From the NCBI RefSeq assembly GCF_020103695.1, contig NZ_JAHXBF010000010.1, positions 186,001 to 250,000 of the forward strand: a DNA stretch of 64,000 nt, in the 5' to 3' direction. The notes beneath the pieces were generated by a model. The model saw only the letters and a list, made by a program, of their open reading frames with translations, was not told the DNA's origin and searched no databases. Below are positions 9,057 to 17,186 of this stretch, one piece after another. A program made the translations under genes and the position numbers. The stretch is from Hyalangium versicolor (GTDB taxonomy: Bacteria; Myxococcota; Myxococcia; Myxococcales; Myxococcaceae). Position 1 is the stretch's first letter, and every line of letters begins with the position of its first letter.

Positions 9057-9790
9057 GGTCTGTCTCCTGAGAGCTCACACGCCTGGGCGTAGAGCTTCGC
9101 GACGGTCTCTTCCAAACGGTGCGTGAGCGCTTCCCGGTCATCCACGGTGAACCCCTGGGTCGAGATGGGCTCACCGATGACCAGGGCCGCGCGCTGTCCC
9201 CAGCGGATCCCCAGACTCCCCTTGGGGAGGATGTTGCGCGTGCCGGACACCGCCATGGGGACGATGGGCACTCCGGCCTGGATGGCGAACACGGCGGCGC
9301 CCTTCTTGAACGGCTTGAGCTTGCCATCCGAGTTGCGCGTGCCCTCGGGGAAGAACATGACGCTCACCCGCTCGCGCACGGCGATGACGGCCTCCGAGAG
9401 CCGGCTCTTGTCCGACTCGCTCCCATCCCGGTCCACGGGGATGTTGCCCGCCAGGCGCATGGTCTGGCCGAAGATGGGAATCTTGAACAGCTCGCGCTTG
9501 GCCACCCATCGCGTGTGCTTCCGGACGTAGGAGAAGAAGAGGATCACGTCGTAGTTCGACTGGTGGTTGCAGACGAAGACGACGTTGCCCTCGGCGGGCA
9601 GGTGCTCCAGGCCCCGAGCGGTGTGGGTGGCTCCGGCGGCGGCCATCATCGAGCGGCCCCAGTAGTACAGCAGGCCGTCCGCATCGCGCGGGTCGCGGAT
9701 CGACAGGATGGACGTCAGCGGCGAAGTGACTCCGGTCAGTCCCGCCGCGACGACATCCGAGAACACGGTCTTGAGGAACTCAGGGATCAC
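9053..9790 (-). CDS. plsC: 1-acyl-sn-glycerol-3-phosphate acyltransferase (PlsC family)
   Basis: Transfers an acyl chain to lysophosphatidate, giving phosphatidate at the inner membrane. Both acyltransferase signatures are present: block I NHQSNYDVILFF (HX4D, about residues 76-87) and block III FPEGTRNSDGKLKPFKKG (about 146-163), plus GNIPVDRDGS and VPIVPMAVSGTRNILPKG. 245 residues is normal. The start is GTG at 9790, overlapping the TGA of the EpmA-like gene by four bases (GTGA). The downstream pyrophosphatase overlaps it in the same way, so the three genes form one operon. The exact acceptor lipid cannot be told from sequence. Confidence 0.88.
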   Translation of the reverse strand: MIPEFLKTVFSDVVAAGLTGVTSPLTSILSIRDPRDADGLLYYWGRSMMAAAGATHTARGLEHLPAEGNVVFVCNHQSNYDVILFFSYVRKHTRWVAKRELFKIPIFGQTMRLAGNIPVDRDGSESDKSRLSEAVIAVRERVSVMFFPEGTRNSDGKLKPFKKGAAVFAIQAGVPIVPMAVSGTRNILPKGSLGIRWGQRAALVIGEPISTQGFTVDDREALTHRLEETVAKLYAQACELSGDRP

Positions 9791-10791
9791 ACGAACTCGT
9801 GGGCGGGAAAGAGGAGGACGTCCGTGATGCTCGAGACTCCCATCAGCAGCATGAGGATACGATCGAGCCCCACCGCGATGCCCGCGGAGGGAGGCATCCG
9901 CCCCACGGCCTCCAGGAAACGCTCGTCGAGCGGATACACGGGACGGTTCAGGGACTTGCGAAGCGCCTGTTCCTCCAGGAGCCGGGCTCGCTGCTCGGCC
10001 GCATCCGTGAGCTCGGAGAAGCCGTTGGCCAGCTCCAGGCCCTTGACGTACAGCTCCACGCGCTCGGCCACGGTGGAGTCTCCCGGCTTCAGGCGCGACA
10101 GCGAGGCCATGGAGGCGGGGTACTCGATGAGGAAGGTGGGCCGCTCGTGCCCCAGCCCCGGCTCCACCTTCTGGAGGAAGAGGTGGAAGAAGACGTCATC
10201 GAAGCTCGTGGCGTCCCAGGTGCGGACCCCGATGGCCTCGGTGGCGCGCTTGAGGGACGGGCCGTCCGGACAGGCTCGCAGGTCCACACCCGTGGCGCGC
10301 AGCACAGCGTCCCGTACGGTGACGCGCTCGTAGGGCAGACGGGTGAAGAAGGCCGGGTCCGCCCCGGGCTCGCCACCTGTCGCCGAGCGCCCCGCCTCGG
10401 CCAGGGCCTCCTCCGTGTCCCGCATGATGGCGTGGTAGTCGGCGTTGGGCCGGTAGAACTCCAGCATGGTGAACTCGGGGTTGTGGGTGCGGGACACCTC
10501 TCCGTTCCGAAACACCTTGCAGAGCTGGAAGATGGGGCCGGCCCCGTCGGCGAGCAGGCGCTTCATGGCGTATTCGGGGCTGGAGTGCAGGTAGAGCGAG
10601 CGGGGCTTGCCCACATCCGTCTCGGGGATGAAGGGGGCCTCGAAGGCGTTGATGTGGGGCTCCATGCCGGGGACGGGGACGAGGAGGGGGGTCTCCACCT
10701 CGAGATACCCCTGGCTGGCGAAGAAACGTCGGAGGGCGGCATGGAGCGCCTGGCGGCCGGCAACGGATCGCCAACGGACTGGATTGGGCAT
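9787..10791 (-). CDS. epmA: EpmA-like elongation factor P lysine ligase (class II LysRS paralogue)
   Basis: Resembles the catalytic core of class II lysyl-tRNA synthetase without the anticodon-binding domain, as in EpmA/PoxA/GenX, which attaches (R)-beta-lysine to EF-P. Motif 2 is visible as FRNGEVSRTHNPEFTMLEFY (near residue 100) and motif 3 as GIAVGLDRILMLLMG near the C-terminus. 334 residues fits EpmA (about 325). The open frame runs far upstream but has no family similarity there; ATG at 10791 starts directly before the conserved RRFFASQGYLEVETP region. The natural EpmA substrate is beta-lysine, and a beta-lysine-type catabolic operon is proposed at the end of this window. EF-P and the 2,3-aminomutase are not in the window. 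Confidence 0.85.
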   Translation of the reverse strand: MPNPVRWRSVAGRQALHAALRRFFASQGYLEVETPLLVPVPGMEPHINAFEAPFIPETDVGKPRSLYLHSSPEYAMKRLLADGAGPIFQLCKVFRNGEVSRTHNPEFTMLEFYRPNADYHAIMRDTEEALAEAGRSATGGEPGADPAFFTRLPYERVTVRDAVLRATGVDLRACPDGPSLKRATEAIGVRTWDATSFDDVFFHLFLQKVEPGLGHERPTFLIEYPASMASLSRLKPGDSTVAERVELYVKGLELANGFSELTDAAEQRARLLEEQALRKSLNRPVYPLDERFLEAVGRMPPSAGIAVGLDRILMLLMGVSSITDVLLFPAHEFV

Positions 10792-10821
10792 GGGCCCGGC
10801 GGAAGTTACATTGCCCCCCAC

Positions 10822-12540
10822 ATGCACCCAAGGCTTCCCTTCCTGATGGCTGTTGCCTTCTGTATCAGCGCCTGCCCCAAGGCGCCCCCCCCGGCTCCGC
10901 CCCCCGTGCCCACGGAGACGCAGAGCCTGAACAACGAGGTGAAGGACCTGGCCGCCCAGGCCCAGGCCCTGCTCGAGACGCAGAACCGGCTGGTGTGGGA
11001 TCTCTGGACGGAGGGCAAGGCGGTGAACATCGCCGCTACGTACCAGGGGAAGGAGAGCCTCTTCTCCGTGGAGAACATCCGGAAGATCGACCGGCTGCGC
11101 CAGCTCACGAAGGATCCCCGAGAGCTGCGGGCGCTGACGTCGCTCCAGTCGCACTTCGCGGGCGAGTACCTGGCGCGCGAGCTGGCCGAGTACAACGACG
11201 CCATCGCCAACCTGGAGGCCTCGCTGACGTTCTCGGCGGATGGGCGCGAGGTGCGCTACCGGGACCTGGAGCGGCTGCTGGCCAACGAGAAGAGCGCGGT
11301 GAAGCGGCGCGCGCTGTATTCCTCGGCGGTGCCGGCCATCGAGCGGCTGAGCCAGTCGCTGCGGCGCCGTGAGGAGCGGACGGTGGAGCTGGTGAAGGAG
11401 CTGGGCTACCCGTCGTACGAGGCCTTCGGGGCGGAGCTGCGGCAGGCGGATCTGGACAAGCTGGGAGTGCTGGCGGAGGAGATCCTCAAGGCGACGCAGG
11501 AGCCGTACCGCACGGTGATGGAGCGGCTGTCGCAGCACGAGCTGGCGCTGCCCTTCTCTTCGATCACCCGGGCGGACATTCCGCGGTTGTTCCGGTCGCG
11601 AGAGGTTGAGGACGCCTTCCCGAAGGAGGAGGCGATGCTGCGAGTGCACGGCTCGCTGCAGGGGTTGGGCATCGACATGACGGAGATGCCGAACATCTAC
11701 ATCGACGCGAGGGATCTCCCGCGCAAGAACCCGCGTCCGCTGACGCTGCCCATCGAGGTGCCGAAGGACGTGAGGCTGTCGGAGAAGCCAGCGTCGGGAG
11801 TGTTGCACCAGGCGCGGCTGCTGCATGAGGTGGGGCACGCGCTGCACTACGGTTTCACGCGGGAGCAGCGGTTCGAGCTGGCGCGGCTGGGCAACCCGAC
11901 GGTGGGCGAAGCGTATGCAGCGCTCTTCGAGGATCTGCTGGAGGATCCGGTGTGGCTGGAGGAGCACGCGGGGGTGAGTGGAGATCAGCGGGCGCAGTAC
12001 CTGGCGGCCTCGAGCGCGCACAAGCTGTTCCTGATCCGGCGGGCGGCGGGGCGGCTGCTGTACCAATTGGGACTGCACCGCCAGGAGGGAGGGGACGCGA
12101 AGGAGCTCTACAAGTCGATCATGGAGCGCACGGACGCGATTCCGATGAAGCCGGAGGACGAGGCGCGCTACCAGATAGACCAGGAGGACTTCTTCCAGTC
12201 AGCGGACAATTTCCGGGCGTGGTTCCTGGCGGGGCAGCTTCAGGGTCAGCTCAAGGCCCGCTTCGGCCCGGCCTGGTGGCGCAGCGCCGAGGCGGGGAAC
12301 TTCCTGAAGAACCTGTGGGCGAACGGCAACGCTCTGTCAGCGCGGGAAGTAGCGGAAGCCATCGGTGAGCGGGGGATCGAGCCGGACGTGCTCCTGCTTA
12401 GGCTGGGAACGACGCTCCAGGTTCCCATCACCCTGGACACGAAGACGAGCGAGGAGTCCACGCCCCCCGCGCCCGCGCCCGCCCCACCACCTCCCGCCAA
12501 TCCACCGGCTCCGAGCAACGTCCCGGATGCCGGGACATAG
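10822..12540 (+). CDS. M3-type zinc metallopeptidase, lipoprotein
   Basis: Predicted exported zinc peptidase related to oligoendopeptidase F/thimet peptidases. ATG at 10822 begins a lipoprotein signal with hydrophobic stretch LPFLMAVAF and lipobox ISAC (Cys19), followed by a Pro-rich stalk. The zinc site is HEVGH in the LLHEVGHALHYGF segment (DNA near 11826), with the third ligand candidate Glu in GEAYAALFEDLLED. The IYIDARDLPRKNPRP strand before the zinc helix is typical of M3-like enzymes. 572 residues. The C-terminus is a low-complexity Ala/Pro tail. Its start lies only 30 bases from the divergent EpmA-like gene, so promoters must overlap coding sequence. The substrate is unknown; periplasmic peptide turnover is likely. 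Confidence 0.8.
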   Translation: MHPRLPFLMAVAFCISACPKAPPPAPPPVPTETQSLNNEVKDLAAQAQALLETQNRLVWDLWTEGKAVNIAATYQGKESLFSVENIRKIDRLRQLTKDPRELRALTSLQSHFAGEYLARELAEYNDAIANLEASLTFSADGREVRYRDLERLLANEKSAVKRRALYSSAVPAIERLSQSLRRREERTVELVKELGYPSYEAFGAELRQADLDKLGVLAEEILKATQEPYRTVMERLSQHELALPFSSITRADIPRLFRSREVEDAFPKEEAMLRVHGSLQGLGIDMTEMPNIYIDARDLPRKNPRPLTLPIEVPKDVRLSEKPASGVLHQARLLHEVGHALHYGFTREQRFELARLGNPTVGEAYAALFEDLLEDPVWLEEHAGVSGDQRAQYLAASSAHKLFLIRRAAGRLLYQLGLHRQEGGDAKELYKSIMERTDAIPMKPEDEARYQIDQEDFFQSADNFRAWFLAGQLQGQLKARFGPAWWRSAEAGNFLKNLWANGNALSAREVAEAIGERGIEPDVLLLRLGTTLQVPITLDTKTSEESTPPAPAPAPPPPANPPAPSNVPDAGT

Positions 12541-12584
12541 TCGAGGCAAATACATCAAGTGGGCCTCCCCGGAGGGGAGGGGAC

Positions 12585-14996
12585 TCAGGGCAGCAAAACT
12601 GTGACAGGAGCCACACGTCGCGAGGATGTCCCATCCCCCAACTGGCCCAACCCTCCCTCCCCCCAGGACCAGACCGTGCCATCGCTGCGCAGCGCCAGGG
12701 AGTGCAAAGAGCCCGCGCTGACAGCAGTGATGCTGGTCAAACCCACGACTCCCGTAGGCAACAGCTGATTGGCAGTCCTTCCGTTGCCTACCTGGCCACT
12801 CTCATTGGAGCCCCACGCCAGGACGATGCCATCGCTGCGAAGAGCCAGCGAGTGCGCGGTGCCCGCGGCGATGGCCGTGATGCTGGCCAAAACCGTCGAT
12901 TTCCAAGGGGTAAGCCGATTCCCGGTCTGCCCATCCCCGAGCTGACCTCTGCCGTTGGCTCCCCATACCCAGACGGAACCGTCGCCTTGCAAAGCCAACG
13001 CGTGGGCACTTCCCGTGGTGATAGCCTTGATGCTGCTTGGGCCATCCACCTGAACAGGTGGAAATTGCCCACTGGTCGTTCCATTACCCAACTGCCCCTC
13101 TCCACTATTGAATCCCCACGCCCACACACTCCCATCGTTGCTCCTGGCCAACGAGAATCCCTCCCCCGTGGCGATGGAGACGATGTTGCTCAAACCAGAC
13201 ACCTGAACAGGACTCGGGTGACTCGACATACCATCGCCGATGTTGCCCCATGCCCACACGGTGCCATCGTTCTTCAATGCCAACGAAGAGTATGGGCCAG
13301 CCGCAACGGCGATCACATTGCTCAGGTTGAGCACCTGCACGGGAACGAGGCGACGGAGGACAGATCCGTCTCCCACCTGGCCACTGATGTTATTGCCCCA
13401 AGCCCACACAACCCCATCACCGCGTAATGCCAGCGAGTGGTCGAACCCCGCGGCGATGGCAGTAACTCCTGTGAGCCCTGAGACCTGGACTGGAGTGTGC
13501 CTGTCGGTGGTCGACCCATCGCCAAGCTCACCTAAGGTATTGCTCCCCCAGCTCCATACGGTGCCGTCATTTCGAAGAGCCATGGAGTGAATGTATTCAG
13601 CGCTGATTGAGTTCACTCCCGTCAACCCTGGGATTTGAACAGGCACGAGGTGTCTCGAGGACACGCCATCGCCGATCTGCCCTCGATTGTTCGCCCCCCA
13701 AGCCTGAACGATTCCATCCTTTCGAAGGATCAACGAATGACTCGAGCCTGCAGCAATGGTGGCTACGCTATTCACACCAACGACTTGCACGACTGTACCG
13801 CGGGGGGTGACAGTCCCATCACCCAACTGACCATCATTGTTGGAGCCCCAGGCCCAGACAGAACCATCACTCCGCAGTGCCAGGGAATGAGCATCCCCCC
13901 TGGCAATGGCGGTAATGCCCGTCAACCCAGGGACCTGTACACTGAGTTTCACACCGTCTCCCCAAGTCCACACAGTGCCGTCGCTCCCGATCGCCAGTGA
14001 CTGAGAGAGACCTGCAACAATGCCAACGATGCCGCTCAATCCGATCACCTGTACTGGAGAGGGGCGTCCGCTGGTCGTTCCGTCGCCGAGCTGACCGTAA
14101 TCATTGGAGCCCCAGGCCCAGACCGTCCCATCAGCGCGCAGCGCGAGTGAATAGTCGGTTCCCGCGGCGACAGCAGTCACTCCCGTCAGACCCGGCACGC
14201 GAATCGGTGTGGGAGCGTTGGTGGTCGTCCCATCGCCCAGTTGACTCTTGTCGTTGAGACCCCATGACCAGAGGGTGCCGTCGCTGCTCAGGGCCAGGGA
14301 GTGGGTATATCCCGCCGCGACAGCCTTGATGCCACTCAGCCCCGACACCTGTACGGGCTCCAAGTGGTCCGTGGCAGTCCCATCTCCCAACTGGCTGCTC
14401 CCATTGGAGCCCCAGGACCAGACGGTGCCATCCGCGCGCACCGCCAGCGAGTGATATCCGCCTGCCGCGATGGTCAGGACGCTCTTCAGACCGGAAACCT
14501 GTACAGGAGCATCGCGGTCAGTGCTCACGTCATCGGTGAGCAGGCGGCTCCCCCAGGCCCAGACCGTACCGTCAGCGCGCAGGAAGACTGAGTGGCTGCG
14601 CCCAGCAACAACCGCTGGAGCCGGGCACGGATTGGCCGAGACGTTGAACGATCGGGTCGCGGAGAGCCCGGCCTCATTCGTCGCCGTAACGGAGATGGCG
14701 ACCTGGCCCCCCGAGGGCACGCACAGCGGCGCCGTCCACGTCACGTCGCTCGAAGCGTTGGTGCTCGCCGGACTCCCGAGCTTCCCGACGCTGGCCGTCC
14801 ACTCGAACCGGAGCGGACTCTTTTGAGCATCCTCCGCCGTGACATGGAACGTCACCTCCTCCTCGGCCAGCACCGCGGCCCCCGACTGCGTTCCATCCGT
14901 GAACATCGGGGGCGTGCTCGGATCCACCTCCGGGAGCGTGATGCATGCAGAGGCCAGAAGGAGCGCCAGGGGGGCCACAAACTTGAATGAGGGCAT
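12585..14996 (-). CDS. RCC1-repeat lipoprotein (two predicted seven-bladed propellers)
   Basis: Signal peptide MPSFKFVAPLALLLASAC with the lipobox Cys at residue 18 marks a lipoprotein. An Ig/PKD-like domain follows (about 40-125, FHVTAEDAQKS...SFNVSANP). Residues about 125-800 contain 14 RCC1-type repeats of about 50 residues, each with a core such as SDGTVWAWGSN-GQLGDG and an AIAAG-HSLAL strand. Fourteen blades would build two RCC1 propellers. ATG at 14996 is preferred because the frame's earlier GTG (15026) adds residues before the signal. It is probably a surface or periplasmic binding scaffold; the ligand is unknown. Such eukaryote-like propellers are common in myxobacteria. It is transcribed away from the KaiC-like gene. 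Confidence 0.85.
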   Translation of the reverse strand: MPSFKFVAPLALLLASACITLPEVDPSTPPMFTDGTQSGAAVLAEEEVTFHVTAEDAQKSPLRFEWTASVGKLGSPASTNASSDVTWTAPLCVPSGGQVAISVTATNEAGLSATRSFNVSANPCPAPAVVAGRSHSVFLRADGTVWAWGSRLLTDDVSTDRDAPVQVSGLKSVLTIAAGGYHSLAVRADGTVWSWGSNGSSQLGDGTATDHLEPVQVSGLSGIKAVAAGYTHSLALSSDGTLWSWGLNDKSQLGDGTTTNAPTPIRVPGLTGVTAVAAGTDYSLALRADGTVWAWGSNDYGQLGDGTTSGRPSPVQVIGLSGIVGIVAGLSQSLAIGSDGTVWTWGDGVKLSVQVPGLTGITAIARGDAHSLALRSDGSVWAWGSNNDGQLGDGTVTPRGTVVQVVGVNSVATIAAGSSHSLILRKDGIVQAWGANNRGQIGDGVSSRHLVPVQIPGLTGVNSISAEYIHSMALRNDGTVWSWGSNTLGELGDGSTTDRHTPVQVSGLTGVTAIAAGFDHSLALRGDGVVWAWGNNISGQVGDGSVLRRLVPVQVLNLSNVIAVAAGPYSSLALKNDGTVWAWGNIGDGMSSHPSPVQVSGLSNIVSIATGEGFSLARSNDGSVWAWGFNSGEGQLGNGTTSGQFPPVQVDGPSSIKAITTGSAHALALQGDGSVWVWGANGRGQLGDGQTGNRLTPWKSTVLASITAIAAGTAHSLALRSDGIVLAWGSNESGQVGNGRTANQLLPTGVVGLTSITAVSAGSLHSLALRSDGTVWSWGEGGLGQLGDGTSSRRVAPVTVLLP

Positions 14997-15237
14997 GTCT
15001 CGGCTGCCGTGCAGGGTTCGTTCCACCCTCTATCCTGTCCACCACCCTCCACTCCAGATGCCCCTCAGACAGAGGCACCGTCCGAATTCCGAGACTCCCC
15101 GTCTCCATCCGGAGACGGTCCCCACCCCATCCAGTTTCCAACCCTGAGCGCGCTCCACCTCCACATCCCCTTCCTTCGAGGATGACCCGGCGGGGCATGC
15201 GTGCCATAGGTAGCACCCACAGTCTCACCCGCCACCG

Positions 15238-16734
15238 ATGACCGAGAACAAGCCCACACAGACCGAACGCCTTCCGACCGGGGTCTCCGGCCTCGACACC
15301 ATCCTCCGAGGAGGCCTCGTCAAGGGCGGCGTCTATATGATCCTCGGTATGCCCGGAGCCGGGAAGACCATCCTCGGCAACCAGGTGTGCTTCCACCATG
15401 TCCGCACCGGAGGCCGAGCCCTCTACGTCACCCTGCTCGCCGAGTCCCACACGCGGATGATCGGCAACCTGCGCTCGATGAGCTTCTTCGAGCCCTCGCG
15501 CATCCCCGACTCCCTGGCCTATCTCAGCGCCTACTCCGTCCTCGAGGAGGGTGGCCTGGAGGCGCTGTTCGAACTCATCCGCAAGGAAGTCCGTGCCCAC
15601 GGAGCCTCCCTGCTCATCCTGGACGGACTGGTCGCCGCCGAGGAGGTCGCTCCCACCGAGCGCGCCTTCAAGAAGTTCATCCACGGGCTCCAGGTCATGA
15701 CGGGGATGATCGGCTGTACCACCCTCATGCTCACCACCGGAGGCGGCAAGGGTCTCAAGGCCGAGCACACCATGGTGGACGGGCTGCTCGTCCTGCGCGA
15801 GCGCACCTTCGGCGTGCGCGCCATGCGCGAGCTGACCATCCGCAAGTTCCGAGGCAGCGCCCACCTCCGCGGCCAGCATGGCTTCGACATCACCGACGAA
15901 GGCATCGTGGTCCATCCCCGGCTCGAGACGCTGATGGAGGACATCTCTCCCGATCGTCCAACGGACCAACGCCATGCCTTCGGCATCCCCGGCCTGGACG
16001 ACATGCTCCGCGGCGGCGTGTTCCAGGGTTCCTCCACCATGCTCTTCGGAAGTCCCGGGAGCGGGAAGACCCTGTTGGGGGTGCACTTCCTCGCGGAAGG
16101 CGCGCGGAAGGGAGAGCGTGGGCACTACTTCGCTTTCTATGACTCACCCCGGCGCACGTGCGAGCAGGCCGCCAGTGTGAACCTCCGTCTGGAGCCGTTC
16201 ATCGAGCAGGGCCTGCTCGAGCTGAGTTTCCGTCCCCCGGTGGAGAACGGGCTCGACGCCATCGGATCCGAGCTCCTGAGTCTCATCCGGGAGCGCGGGA
16301 TCCGCCGGCTCTTCGTGGACGGCTTCGACGCCCTGAAGAAGGCGGTCGTCCACCCTCCGCGCATCACGCGCTTCATGGCCGCGCTCGTCAACGAGTGCCG
16401 GGCCCGAGGCGTGACGCTGCTGTTCTCCGTGGAGACCGAGTCACTCTTCGGGCTCGAGCTGAAGTTTCCGCTGCGCGGCATCTCGATGATCTGCGAGAAC
16501 ATCCTCTTCCTGCGCTGCGCGGAGGTGGGGGCGACGATGCGGCGCTTCATCTCCGTGCTGAAGCTGCGCACCAGCGCCCACGACCCCCACCTGCGGGAAT
16601 TCCTCATCCAAGGAACAGGCCTCGAAGTCGGAGCCCCGATCGAAGATGCACAGCTGTTGATGTCGGGCCTGGCCCTGGCGTCCAAGCCCAGCCGCAAGTC
16701 CCACAAGTTCCGACTCAAGCGCCGAGGCAAGTAG
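15238..16734 (+). CDS. KaiC-like double RecA-fold ATPase
   Basis: Two tandem KaiC/RadA-type RecA domains: domain 1 with Walker A GMPGAGKT (residues 37-44) after PTGVSGLDTILRGG, and domain 2 with GSPGSGKT (271-278) after FGIPGLDDMLRGG. Walker B-like strands are LLILDGL in the first half and RRLFVDGFDAL in the second. The Glu pair after Walker A that serves catalysis in cyanobacterial KaiC is degenerate here (LLAES in domain 1, FYDSP in domain 2), and no Ser-Thr autophosphorylation pair is recognisable, so clock function is not implied. The C-terminus is basic (KFRLKRRGK). A receiver-only response regulator starts two bases after its stop, arguing for one operon and a signalling role. Confidence 0.85.
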   Translation: MTENKPTQTERLPTGVSGLDTILRGGLVKGGVYMILGMPGAGKTILGNQVCFHHVRTGGRALYVTLLAESHTRMIGNLRSMSFFEPSRIPDSLAYLSAYSVLEEGGLEALFELIRKEVRAHGASLLILDGLVAAEEVAPTERAFKKFIHGLQVMTGMIGCTTLMLTTGGGKGLKAEHTMVDGLLVLRERTFGVRAMRELTIRKFRGSAHLRGQHGFDITDEGIVVHPRLETLMEDISPDRPTDQRHAFGIPGLDDMLRGGVFQGSSTMLFGSPGSGKTLLGVHFLAEGARKGERGHYFAFYDSPRRTCEQAASVNLRLEPFIEQGLLELSFRPPVENGLDAIGSELLSLIRERGIRRLFVDGFDALKKAVVHPPRITRFMAALVNECRARGVTLLFSVETESLFGLELKFPLRGISMICENILFLRCAEVGATMRRFISVLKLRTSAHDPHLREFLIQGTGLEVGAPIEDAQLLMSGLALASKPSRKSHKFRLKRRGK

Positions 16735-16736
16735 GT

Positions 16737-17102
16737 ATGGGGCCCATCCTCATCGTCGATGACGAATTCGGCATCGTCGAAGCCCTCGCGGACTTCCTGC
16801 AGGATGAGGGCTACCGGACGGAGACTGCGCCCAATGGTCGGCAGGCCCTCGAGAAGATGGCCCTGGAGCGTCCAGCGCTCGTCCTGCTCGACTACATGAT
16901 GCCGGTGATGAACGGCCCCGCCGTGCTGGAATCAATGAAGAGCGATCCCCTCCTACGTGATGTGCCGGTCGTGCTCATGAGCGCCAGTCCCCCGAAGTCG
17001 TGGCGGCACCTGCCGGCCACCGCCTTCCTGCCCAAGCCCTTCGGACTGGCACAGCTCATCGAACTCGTGCAGCGCACCGTGGGTCCCTCGCGCCCCCTGT
17101 GA
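16737..17102 (+). CDS. Single-domain response regulator (receiver only)
   Basis: 121-residue CheY-like receiver with no output domain. The acidic pocket is Asp8-Asp9, the phosphoacceptor is Asp52 in VLLDYMMP, the conserved Ser is at 82 in VLMSAS, and Lys100 in LPKPF completes the site. ATG at 16737 lies two bases downstream of the KaiC-like stop codon, so translation is probably coupled. Its histidine kinase is not encoded nearby; the neighbouring KaiC-like ATPase is the obvious partner or target. Pairings of KaiC-like ATPases with two-component proteins are known in several phyla. Confidence 0.9.
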   Translation: MGPILIVDDEFGIVEALADFLQDEGYRTETAPNGRQALEKMALERPALVLLDYMMPVMNGPAVLESMKSDPLLRDVPVVLMSASPPKSWRHLPATAFLPKPFGLAQLIELVQRTVGPSRPL

Positions 17103-17186
17103 CGCGCAGTGTCAGCCGAATCGGGGATTCCCAAATTGAAATCGATTCCCTGCCTCGCGCATCCTCTCCGCGTCCAAGGAGTCCGC

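Noticed and set aside
9799..10821. Upstream extension of the metallopeptidase gene
   Set aside because: The frame is open but antisense to the EpmA-like gene, and the lipoprotein signal at 10822 marks the real start.
10792..12078. Upstream extension of the EpmA-like gene
   Set aside because: The open frame is antisense to the metallopeptidase and has a His/Arg/Leu-rich composition without family similarity.
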